From positions 278,070 to 313,863 of the forward strand of contig PS015097.1 in assembly GCA_048213135.1 (NCBI GenBank): a stretch of DNA of 35,794 nt. The letters are read 5' to 3'. This document shows, in pieces, positions 24,746-33,683 of the stretch. Under the pieces are notes generated by a model. That model was given only the letters and a program-made list of their open reading frames with translations. It was not told the DNA's origin and did not search any database. Source of the DNA: Reclinomonas americana ATCC 50394 (taxonomy: Eukaryota; Jakobida; Jakobea; Jakobida). The translations under genes and the position numbers were made by a program. Within the stretch, counting starts at the first letter, position 1, and each line of letters begins with the position of its first letter.

Positions 24746-27700
24746 TGACCTCACCACTCGTGTGTCATCGGTTGTAGATTCCACAAGACACATACACGCT
24801 CTGTGCCCGTTTCTCTGGCCGCCAGGCGAACGAGTTCAGCAGTGTCGGCAACACGTTGCAAGCTGGTCTGGCACTCGTCCACCATCGATCCCGTGTGTCA
24901 GCACCACAGATTCTCATCCGTGTGGCTCCTCGTGTCGCAGATCCGTCTGTCACTGGATTCTCGCCGCTGGTCATTGCCAACGACGGCCGTGGATCGGAGA
25001 TGGTCGTTTCGGGTCGCGCGCTGAGCACCAGCGATGTGCTCGGTTTGGCACCGGCAGCAAGTGGGTGTCCGGCGTCATCGTTGTCGGCCGGCAACAGTGT
25101 TCTATTGCACACTGGCGCTCTGTCTGGCGCCTTTGGCGCACGGCTCCTTGCTGTCACCGGACAGAGTATGGGTGTGCATGGAGGCCAGTTCGCGTTGTGC
25201 ATCATGTTTGCTGGAGCCACCACTGTGACTCAAGTGGGCGCTTCGCTGGTCACTGTCGGTGCGTTAGCGGTACTCGTGATGTCACCAGTGACTGCACCAC
25301 GACACTCATTCATAGGGGCGATTTGATTTGCAGCGGAATTGACGGCTTTGGATCCGCCCACGGTTACGCGGGCAACAGGTCGCACGGTGGCCGGCACTGG
25401 TGTCTCGATGGTGGCCGTCGCACCGACCGACACTGCCGCATTTGTGCTCGTCAGTGGGTGTACAAGTGCTGACACGGTGACCCCGCCCGCACCGGCCGCC
25501 GTGGCGGTCACCATGAGTGGCACAGTGTCGGGTGGAACGACTGTAGCGTTTACTCTCGATGCGAGTGGTCTCCTCGCTGGCTGCTACAGAGTTACGCCCG
25601 TGTGAATGAGAGGGGGATGTGGAGAAAGGGAGGAGCTCGAGGCGTGCGTGCGCATCTCACTATTTTTGCTTGTAACAGGTGTGGGTGCGCTGGCTTGCCA
25701 CGAATCTCTACTCGTTCAGCGGGCAGACGCTCTCCGTCGGTACGTGCCGCGTGCACCATTTGTCAGCTGGGGATTCTTGGCGTGCTCACACTTGCTCGCG
25801 TCTTGTAGCTGCGTACACATCGATCTCACCGGCTGCCGTGCTCTCTGCTGTGGCACACACGGTCACTCTGAGTGGCAATGGGTTTGTCTCGTTGCCGGCG
25901 AACCCTCCGGAAGCCATGCTGACGCAGTTGTGCGCTGGAACACTCCCTGTCGCGTGGCCGTCGTCCACCGTGACTGTGAATCCGTTGATGTCGTCGACGT
26001 CCATGTCGCTCGTGGTGGACGGGAGCAGTGGGGGTGTGTGATTGGGAGAGAGGGAGGAAGGGAGGGAGGGAGGGAAGAAAGAAGGGTGGGAGGAGGGCAG
26101 GAGGAGGAGCACACAAAAGAGCGGAGAGTACTGTTGACAGAAGGTGATGGGAATTCATGTATTTACTGTGTGATGTTGTGTTGCAGCTAATGGCAGTGCC
26201 CTGGCTCTTTGTGTCCGCTGGAGTGGGTCGGCCAGTGCGCAGTGGACTTTGGCGGGTGCCATCAACTTAGGTGCGCTTGTATCATAATTTCATTACTCAC
26301 TTTGGTCTTTGTTGTTGTATTGACGATTGTGAACGCCGTGTACCTTGCGTCTTCAGTCCGCATTGACGTACCACTGGCAGCTCCGGCAATCCATGCCACC
26401 AGCGCGCAGGTTTCGTGTTGATGCTGTCTTACTCATGCATTTCGTCGTGTGCTAATGGAATAGCTCCACTTGTATCGCAGTCGATGGTGTTGACAGGCGG
26501 AGGATTTGTCGACATGTCACAGACTGCCCTCGGCGGCGCCTTTGACAACCAGGCCTGGGTGCTGGCGGCAAGCTGTGCCGGTGTTTCAGTCCCTGTGGCC
26601 AACACACTGGTCACTCCGCAGTCATTGACTGCGATGGTCACTCAGCCGCCACTGGTCAGCGCACTTGTTTCTCCGCTGGCAGTGGCTGCCATGCCCACGA
26701 GCATGACTCTGCAATTCGATGCCCTTGGCGCCGTCACCGGATCGTACTCCCTGTGTGTACGTTTCGCTGCCAGCGCCACATACGATGCTGTGGCCACGTT
26801 GAACATTGGTAAGTGCTCGGCATTGTTGCTGTTCATTCACTCCCACGTACTCACATTGTGCCCCCCTCCGCTCACAGCCACCATTCTATCGTCCAATCCA
26901 CCGGCGGTGGTCGCCGGAGCCGTATCGACGGTGACGCTCAGTGGTGGCGGTCTTGTCGTCCCCTACGTCACCAACACGCAGGCGCTCGTGGTCGCCACGT
27001 CGTGCACTGGGATGGGCATGCTGCCGCCACCGGCACCAGTTGTCGTTCTGACCAACGCCATGCTGGCGGCCTCCAAGCTGGTGCTTTCCATGGACACTCG
27101 GATGGTCGCTGGCGGCGCTTATCGCGTGTGTGTGAAGTGGAATGAGGCTGCAACTACCTACGTGGATGCGGTTGGCATCAGCATTGGTTTGTCATTGCTC
27201 TTGCCACTTTTTTGCTCATGCGCAACTAATGGTTTCCCGTGCAGTGGCTGCAACTTCCATTCTGCCGCCTGTGATTCCGCCAACGACGAGCGCGCCTGTC
27301 GTGCTTCGCGTCCTCGGCTCTGGTCTTATCAATATTGGCCTCAACAGCGATCCGCAGCCGGCGTTCCTCGCTGACGACAGTACGTGCGCCGGCGCCAATG
27401 GTGGCTCGGGTCTCACGGTGTCGTGGAATTCGTTTGTGAGCAGTGGTGAAGTGCGCTTCACCGTGTCGGCTGCGATTGCTCCGGCGGCCTCTTATACCCT
27501 TTGTGTGCGGTGGTCATCGACGACTCCGTACACATCTGTCGGTCTCACGTTAGATGTTGGTGAGTACGCATTCCACACACAACCCACACGCACGTCCATG
27601 TGTCCTCTTTCGTTGACACACATCGTTCCCCCTACCAGTGAGCATCACATCGTTCTCGCCGCCGACAATCAATCGTCAACTCGACCAGAGACTGACGCTG

Positions 27701-30700
27701 CAAGGCAGTAATTTGGTGGCGCCATCGACCGTGCAGTTCTTTGCCTCGCCGAGCTGCGGCGCTAGCTCGCCAGTCACAGTCGCCGGAGTCTTGTTGGCAT
27801 CGGAGTCGGCCAGTGTGGTTGTCGCCAACATAGCTGACTCGGCACCTGTCGGTTTCTGTCGCCTGTGTGTGCGGTGGAGTCCCAGCACTCCGGTGTATGA
27901 TCTTGGCCTGCTCGGTGTTGGTGAGTGCCGACTGTGTGTTCTCTTCGCACTCGTGGTGGTATGCTGAGCCTTTTGACTTGCGCACGACAGCTTACATGAC
28001 GCCGGAGCCGACGTTTATGTTTGCGGCCAACAACACGGACGTGACGGCGAGTGGCGACGGATTCGTGTCGTTCGGATCGGACACGGCACCGATGCTAATC
28101 TCCCGCGACTGCAAGCGTTCACCGACACCTGCACCAAACATGCGGGTCCGCGCTGCACGCACCCTCTCCACCACACTTGTGGCATTCACACTGGACGCCG
28201 ACGGTGCCACTGCTGGTACCTATCAGGTCAGCTTTTCTTCTGCCTCCTATTCTTGTTGCTTCTTCTCTTGCCAAGTATACTCACACACACACCGTTGCAC
28301 ACAATGGTAGATGTGCACGCGTTGGGCATCGACTGCGCCGTATAGCACAGCCGGCATCTTGTACATTGGTTTGTGTCTTTTCTTGTTGTTGCTGGCTCCC
28401 GTGCAATGCGCGCACACTCATGTGTGATTTAGTGGGCGTGTTTGAGGTGCAACCGAACTCCATCAGTGATCAGCGCGGTCAGCTCGTATCAGTCATTGGT
28501 GACGGCCTCCCGAACCTCTCGGGCGACTCGCGTTCTGTCGTCTTCTCGCCCAACTGCACCCGTCCATCGATTGTGGCGCCGTCGTCAGTCACCAACTCGA
28601 CGCTCACTGTCGGTACTGGCGATCTCCAGCACGCGACGTTCACGATCAATGCGAAGCACGTGGCCGGTGGCGCATACTCGCTGTGCATGCGGTTGCCGGG
28701 CGGCAGCTCCTACCAGTTTGTCGGCTCGCTCAGTGTCGGTACGTCGTGTGTCGTTGGCTACAACTTTTTGCCTGTCGACTCACGACGATCCTGTCAACAG
28801 CGCCCCTTCCGCTGTTGCAAATCACGCAGGTGTCCAGCGAGGCACCCGTCAACGCGCAGCCGGGTACCACCTCCGCAGCCACCGTGTACGGACACAAGGG
28901 CTTGGCAGTGGAGTGGGAGGCCACCGAAGACGTCTCGGTCGTCAATGTGGAAGTGTGGGCTCTCGAAGGAGGTTCGTACGTGTACGTGTGTACTCGTTGC
29001 TGATGTCACGCGATATTCACATGGGCGCGCGCACTCGTGTGCGTGTATGTAGGCATGTGGCGCCAGCTGTTGGTGGCAGTGACGGATGTGGCGGCCACCG
29101 ACTCGTCGGCCACGCTAACTCGCACACTGCAGGCCCTGAAGGGCACCATTGGCACCGATGTTGCGTTGCGCATCCAGTTGTCCAGTGCGACCACCAATGG
29201 GACCACCAGCAGTGGAGCCGTGGCGCAGAGCTCGCCGTTCTTCCTGCGTTGTTGCGTCTTGCACATCAGGATGGAGTGTCTCTCTGTCTCGCTGATCGTC
29301 CCTTCACTGATGTTGACTTGGTGCTTTGTGTGCGAACAGTCCCGGCGGTGGCCAGCAACGTCACGGTCTCGCAAGTTGTCCTCGGGCAACCGCTGACAGT
29401 GCAATGGATGTGTGACGGCCCGGCCTCCACCAACAGCACGTTTTTGATTGAGGTGTGTTGGGCACCAATCATGCACTCTGATGACTCTCGCACACACACA
29501 CACACACAAAAATCGGTGTTTTTTTTTTTGCAGGTTTTGGACTCCTCCAACGCCTTGGTGGACACGCTGTCACGCGCCGCTCGCGGTGCCTGTGCACCGC
29601 AGAGCACGAGCAGCAGTGTTGCCGGCGGAACTCGTTCTCTTCCCGATTCGACCAGCAGCTCGACGACAGCGATCAACACGTTTGTCTATCAACCACCGGC
29701 TGGCACGGCCGTCAAGTTTACGACGGGTAACAACTACCGTGCCCGTGTGACACCCGTCGGCGAGGACACCACGTCGTGGGACATTACACCGACCAACTCA
29801 TTCCGTTTCATTGGTGAGTTAACTCGACAGGAGGAGGTGCGGGGAGGATCCATGCTCAATGCGTTATTTTTCCCCCTCTGCAGCACCCACGTCGGGCTTC
29901 TCGTCGTGCCCGAATAGTATTACGTGCTGGTACTGGTTGCTGCTCATTGGTGCCACCGGCACACTACTGTTGCTGCTCGGCACTTGTGGTGCTCTGTATG
30001 CGTGCGCTCGCCGTCGTCGCCGTCGCGACACGCAACGCCTGTTGCGCAGCCAAACAAATGTCCTGCTGATCGAGGCCGCGCTCAAGGCGCAGCCAGAGCT
30101 CTCGTTCTGGTACTTTGTGATGCATCCGTCGTGGTGGTTCGGCAGCGGCGGCACTCTGGCTGCCGCCGGCAAGAATCTGTCAGTGCGCGAGCTTGGACCT
30201 GTGCCAACTGGTGGCGACAAGGCCGCAGCACTGACCACAATCGACTTTAGTGACGTGTTCCGTTGCGTTTTTTCCCCCTCCGACGTACCACATTGTTTAC
30301 CTCGCAGTCATTCATCTCACCCGCGCGGTAGGTTCTCCACTGTACGGCAACGTCGCATCCCCTTCAATTCCGCGTTTGCCGTCGCTTCACTCGTCGCCAA
30401 TCGCCTCAGCAAGCAACACGCCGCGTCCGCCAGTGGGGCCCACCACTCCTCGTGGCGTCGTGCCAAGCCCCGCAGCATCGCCAGGTGAGTCACAGCTATC
30501 TTTTTACGATCACTCGAGTCTCGTCTCTGACAATCTCCGAGCAGCCGGTGCACCACGTCAAACGCGCGGTATGCTCGAGTCGCCGAGAGATCACGACCGA
30601 GCTGGGTGGAATGGCAGACACACGTCGTCTGCCACACCGAGTCTGCAGAGTGACAATGATCACGCGCGGGCCGTCGAGTTTGTACCGGATGCAGGAGCGC

Positions 30701-31728
30701 AGCGTGTTCCTGTGCGCGGCTTAGCGCTCACCGGCTTTGCGGCCCCGACATTTGCGCCGCCGGTTCTGCCGCCGTTGCGATCACCGCCCCCTGCACCGTC
30801 GTCGCCGTCATCACCGTCGTCGCCATCACCGCGGTCGGCGGGTCCAGGCACCCCAAGACCTCCACCTGCGCTCGCACCGACCGGTCCACCGTCGTTTGCA
30901 GTGCCGCGTTTGAATCTGCAGATGCTGTCACTACCACTGCCGCCTCCGCCACTGACTGCGTCACCGCGCTCTCCGCCCTCGCTGCCGTCTGCGGCGGCGC
31001 CGCCGAGTACACGATCACCGCCCATTCGACCTCTGCCTGCGCCAGTGCCACCACTTCCGACTTTGGCCGGATCGCCGCGCCCCGCTAGTTCATCGCACCC
31101 GCTTCAGCTGCGAATGCCAATGTTTTCCGCCAGCTTTTCGCCACCCATGGCCGCACATGCCGCACCAACGGCGTCACCATTCCGCTTGGACGCCCTCGTG
31201 ACGGCACGTGGTGCACCGCCGGCTCGCCCGTGGCCACCCATGCACCTGCCTGTGTCACCACGCGGTCCTGCCACCGCTGTGTCGGCGCGATCAGCACCGA
31301 GCTCGCCGCGCCCTGCACCCCCGGCACCGCTCGTCCCGCTGCCCATGCCACCCGCATCTGCAACGCCGTCGCTTCGGTTGGTCAACGCCGCGCCCCACGC
31401 TACGTCGTTGTCCGTCGGTACCGCTGCCGCCGGTCACTCATACAACTTGCTGCGACTGCCGTCGGCGGCCGGTTTGCCCCCGCAGCCTGCCGCACCCCCA
31501 GCGCGTCCTCCTGTGATGATTCCGCGACTGGCTCTTCCCGCCGCTGCACCTGTGCGACCGCCACCGCTGCCTCTCTCACCGTCACCTGCACAACCTCCTG
31601 TAGTATCTGCTGCGGCCCGGCCCGCGCTCAGCGATGACAACTCGTGGCGGTTGGCCTCGACCGAGTCTGACAGCGACGACGACAATGCCGACGACGGCGA
31701 CGACGTGGACGTGTTGAATGCTCGTTGA
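196..31728 (+). CDS. Giant single-pass membrane receptor/adhesin with NHL propeller, about 52 IPT/TIG-like modules, EGF repeats and a proline-rich tail (5' partial)
   Basis: I assembled 91 exons by matching GT..AG junctions to domain continuity; exon coordinates are given in the block entries that follow. They read in one frame from the first visible exon, which starts inside a codon, to the TGA at 31726-31728, giving 6,949 visible residues. Order: NHL-like propeller, IPT/TIG-like modules, cadherin-like module, two EGF modules, more IPT/TIG-like modules, two membrane-proximal domains, one transmembrane helix, cytoplasmic tail. The N-terminus and any signal peptide lie left of the window, because exon 196-259 follows a normal acceptor and the sequence before it is intron-like. 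The layout resembles a cell-surface adhesion or signalling receptor; ligand and function are inference. Three N gaps (4242, 12956, 15377) lie in introns and could hide whole modules. A few junctions (1254, 6397-6408, 16771/16813, 29250) are less certain than the rest. Confidence 0.85.
260..962 (+). other. Intron of 703 nt in the propeller region, pyrimidine-rich with tandem duplication
   Basis: Donor GTGAGT follows exon 196-259 and acceptor TTTCACAG precedes exon 963-996. After a GA run (298-317) the remainder is strongly C/T-rich. A segment beginning near 536 (TTCTGCCCATG) recurs near 648 (TTCTGCTCATG), followed in both copies by TTCTTCTTGTCC and CTCCTTCGCTCTCCTCCC-like sequence, a period of about 112 bp. 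Long translations here (Leu/Ser/Pro-rich) are products of pyrimidine bias, not genes. Confidence 0.75.
1530..1933 (+). other. Intron of 404 nt with CT-rich sequence and poly-C run
   Basis: Donor GTTGCG after the blade motif IYFADA; acceptor CGCCTGCAG before exon 1934-2116. It is almost entirely pyrimidine, with a run of about 17-18 C (1888-1905). The part at 1706-1800 is similar to the first 70 bases of the window. No coding content. Confidence 0.7.
4183..4241. repeat. CT microsatellite abutting an N gap
   Basis: CT repeat with a few interruptions in the intron between exons 3830-4052 and 5160-5438. It ends directly at the N run, so its true length is unknown. Confidence 0.95.
4242..4942. 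other. Assembly gap, 701 N
   Basis: Unknown sequence within an intron of the giant gene; the flanking exons are both phase 1, so zero or more whole modules could be missing. Confidence 0.99.
9641..9901 (+). other. Domain block C1: cadherin-like module
   Basis: This single exon encodes about 87 residues unlike the IPT-like repeats: no conserved cysteine pair and no YSVC motif. Instead it has [20 protein letters not shown] followed by a [15 protein letters not shown] strand, the spacing of a cadherin-like or bacterial-Ig-like beta sandwich (f.v...g.L, then L.V...D..gn). It sits directly before the EGF pair. Assignment as cadherin-like is tentative because the DxNDN-type calcium motifs are not visible. 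Confidence 0.45.
9978..10321 (+). other. Domain block C2: two EGF modules
   Basis: Exons 9978-9999 (22 nt), 10065-10142 and 10223-10321 join into two EGF repeats. The first reads [17 protein letters not shown], then CTC and PPYC. The second reads [19 protein letters not shown], then [11 protein letters not shown]. Both show the EGF order CxxxxxCxxxGxC..CxCxxxxxGxxC. The codon for one cysteine is split by the intron between 9999 and 10065 (TG plus C), which confirms that junction. EGF pairs act as extracellular spacers or binding sites. They form an island inside the IPT-like array, which resumes at 10397 with a linker SCGSGSAP. Confidence 0.85.
10397..12850 (+). other. Domain block D: IPT/TIG-like modules after the EGF island
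   Basis: Exons 10397-10743, 10819-11154, 11230-11500, 11573-11640, 11719-12057, 12133-12456 and 12524-12850 encode six modules. Five carry the VRxVRLE..C and (Y/W)SVC signatures; that of exon 12133-12456 is degenerate ([13 protein letters not shown] and YSACAAL). One module is split by an intron just before the VCIEY strand (11500/11573, Asn codon AA+T). The last exon ends in GTCG directly against a long GT repeat, so its donor lies inside the microsatellite. The following intron contains the 949-nt N gap; further modules could be hidden there. Confidence 0.72.
12851..12955. repeat. GT microsatellite at a splice donor, abutting an N gap
   Basis: GT repeat with one TCGTG interruption near 12915. 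It starts at the last base of exon 12524-12850 and provides the donor. Confidence 0.95.
12956..13904. other. Assembly gap, 949 N
   Basis: Unknown sequence between two GT repeats. At the local spacing of one module per roughly 390 bp it could hold up to two modules. Confidence 0.99.
15216..15817 (+). other. Intron with GA/GGGA repeats and a 356-nt N gap
   Basis: Donor GTAAGA is embedded in a GA run (15216-15241), followed by a GAGG run (15241-15280), a stretch of suspicious low-complexity sequence (15285-15376), N (15377-15732) and again GA/GAGG repeats (15733-15777). The acceptor CCCCGCACAG precedes exon 15818. This is one of the few purine-rich tracts on the sense strand of the giant gene. 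Confidence 0.7.
15377..15732. other. Assembly gap, 356 N
   Basis: Unknown sequence between GA/GAGG repeats in an intron of the giant gene. Confidence 0.99.
22439..22796 (+). other. Intron with CT microsatellites and a 20-N gap
   Basis: Donor GTTGCG at 22439, acceptor CGTTATCCAG before 22797, both phase 1. It contains two CT-rich runs (22492-22598 and 22740-22784) around 20 N (22599-22618). The sequence at 22619-22739 is cyclic (CGTACGTACGTACG and GGTTCGGTTCGGTTT) and looks like degraded base calls. Confidence 0.7.
22599..22618. other. Assembly gap, 20 N
   Basis: Exactly 20 N, the same size as the gap at 32442-32461, so probably a placeholder length rather than a measured one. Confidence 0.99.
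24676..24742. repeat. GT microsatellite
   Basis: Long GT repeat in the intron that splits one IPT-like module between exons 24418-24632 and 24778-24865. Confidence 0.95.
28801..29813 (+). other. Domain block G: two membrane-proximal domains, Kre9/KNH-like
   Basis: Exons 28801-28971, 29053-29250, 29340-29452 and 29534-29813 encode two modules without the IPT signatures. The first has [20 protein letters not shown]. The second has [15 protein letters not shown] then [16 protein letters not shown], and ends [16 protein letters not shown] before the transmembrane exon. The pattern (tv.W...g....v.i.l.d......l....., later nYrarV) resembles the Ser/Thr-rich Kre9/KNH-like surface domain or an FnIII-like fold. 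The assignment is tentative. A Ser/Thr-rich loop with many TSSS runs in the second module is a likely O-glycosylation site. Confidence 0.5.
29884..31728 (+). other. Domain block H: transmembrane helix and proline-rich cytoplasmic tail
   Basis: Exons 29884-30261, 30308-30484 and 30545-31728. After GFSSCPNS comes one hydrophobic span [20 protein letters not shown], then ALYACA and six arginines, a stop-transfer signal placing the C-terminus in the cytosol. The juxtamembrane part contains [12 protein letters not shown], an aromatic stretch that may lie on the membrane. The remaining tail (about 480 residues) is disordered and rich in Pro, Ala and Ser, with many PxxP motifs such as [15 protein letters not shown] and [11 protein letters not shown], potential SH3, WW or EVH1 ligands. 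It ends with an acidic stretch ([14 protein letters not shown]) and VLNAR. No kinase or other catalytic domain is visible. Confidence 0.85.
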
Positions 31729-31772
31729 TTATTGGTAAACACAATTGGAGCGGCATCATTGTTTATACAAGA

Positions 31773-33629
31773 TTATGAATTGAGCTCCACCAACAGACCC
31801 ACCAGGAAGATGACGACAGAAAAGTATAAACCGGCAAAGTTCATCGCACGGCCGCTGTCGACTTCGGCGTGCAGAATACGCACACCGTCGTGCATTTCAA
31901 TGGACTTGCTGATGAGTTGCAGGAGCTGCGGGCAGCGTGCGTCCAGGTGACGCGAGTCGGCGTAGTAGTAAAAGTCGATCTGCGGCCGGGGTGTGTGTGT
32001 CTGTGTGTCAGCTTTGTTGTGCTAGCAAACAAGCGCACAAGTACTCACCGAGGCCGCAATGAAGAACTTGCGGTGTGCCTTGTCGCGAGCATTGGAACTG
32101 GCGGCCGCCACCAACACAAATGTGTTTGCCGTCGTCAGTGCCACCAGGTCGGCAAGTGCCAGGAATGCCGGAAACAGATTTGCCGTCGGCGACGACTTGA
32201 CCAGTAGCACGGCTATGAGGAGGAGGACGAGGAAGACCACTGTCTCGAACACAGTGACACCAATCACGATCTCGGCCTCGGCCTGTCGCTGCCGATTGAC
32301 GTGTTCGCGATTCTGCGTGCAAATAAGGCATCAGCCGAAAGGGGGGGGGGGGGGGGGGGAGGTAGTACGACGTACGTACGACGACGAACGAAGAAAGAAG
32401 ACGCACACGTACGAAGTAGTCGCGGACGACACACAGAGACGNNNNNNNNNNNNNNNNNNNNCGACGACGACGTACGACGAGAGTGAGGAGGGGGGGGGAG
32501 GGTGAGACTCTACGTGACAGCAAAAGAAAAGCGCAACTGCCAAGTATTGCCGGGCAGACCACCAAGAGCGTACGTCGGGGACGTTGAATGGACTGAGTTC
32601 GAGGCCCAGCGAGCCACCCGTCCATGCTTCGGAGAAGAGAACATTGCGCTTTGCGCGGAACGTGAACTTGTTGTAACTCGTCATTTGGAGCAGCAGAATC
32701 TGTGTGTGTGTGTGCACGGTGGTGATGAGTGTACTGCCTTCATCTCGCTGTCTTTCCCCTTCCGACATACCAGCAAGTACACCAACGGCGTCACGAGCTC
32801 CGGATAAATGACGGCCAGGTAATCGACGAATCGCTCAGTATCGCCCCACAACAGTGGCTCGCCTGCACCACCACCACCACCACAGTCAGCCACCGTACCA
32901 CGCAATCGCAGTATTGGCACACACGCACCGGCAAACCCGTGAACAAAGAACGGGAGAATGGCTCGCACGATACACCATGTGACACATGCCACCACCTGTT
33001 TGTTGGTCACCTCAATGTACTCGGTCCACACCTGTGATGATGTGGGGGAGAAAGGGGAGAGGGGGAGAGGGGAGAGGGGTGGGGAAAGGGGTGAGGGGTG
33101 AGGGGAGAGGGGAGAGGGGAGAGGGGTGGGGAAAGGGTGAGGGGAGAGGGGAGAGGGGTGAGGGGTGAGGGGTGAGAAGAGAGGAGAGAGGAGAGAGGAG
33201 AGGAGAGAGGGGAGAGGGGAGAGGAGAGAGGAGAGAGAGAGAGAGGATGAGACAGAGAGAGAGAGAGACAGAGAGAGAGAGAAGGTCGGGACAGACGACG
33301 TCGTCGACTAGTGACGAAGGAACGGTCGCACTACAACACGACACAACACACCACACAGAAGAAATGATAGCGATACGTAAGTAAAGTTCGCCGAGAANNN
33401 NNNNNNNNNNNNNNNNNNNNNNNNNNNNNNNNNNNNNNNNNNNNNNNNNNNNNNNNNNNNNCGAGAGACGGACCGACACACAGAGAGAGGGGGAGGACGT
33501 TGTCGAGAGACAGTCATACACACCAACCACCAACAACCAACACAACAAACAACAACAACACACACAACAACACACAACAAAGACAACAACAACAACAACA
33601 ACAACAACAGCAACAGCATCGACAACAAC

Positions 33630-33683
<54 letters not shown>

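Larger units (their letters stand above)
20965..28738 (+). other. Domain block F: IPT/TIG-like array enriched in LCVRW type
   Basis: Exons 20965-21258, 21340-21558, 21644-21718, 21783-22088, 22148-22438, 22797-23102, 23187-23504, 23572-23821, 23906-23961, 24031-24342, 24418-24632, 24778-24865, 24941-25258, 25334-25599, 25679-25739, 25809-26033, 26187-26270, 26357-26409, 26481-26808, 26878-27186, 27245-27559, 27639-27920, 27991-28226, 28311-28368 and 28433-28738. About 17 modules. Many replace SVCVEY with (L/I)C(V/L)RW, as in YKLCVRW, YTICVRW, YQVCLRW, YVLCVRW, YTLCVRW, and have GxGFV(D/N) instead of GxxLxxxSVRxVRLE. Modules near 23572-25258 form a third type (GRALxxxDxxxL..., GARxLxVTV). More modules are split in two exons here than upstream, often beside the conserved cysteine strand. 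The fold is presumed the same as in blocks B, D and E. Confidence 0.7.

Noticed and set aside
30660-31742. Minus-strand Gly/Ala-rich open frames opposite the proline-rich tail
   Set aside because: Antisense of Pro/Ala codons gives Gly/Ala/Arg; no independent evidence for a gene.
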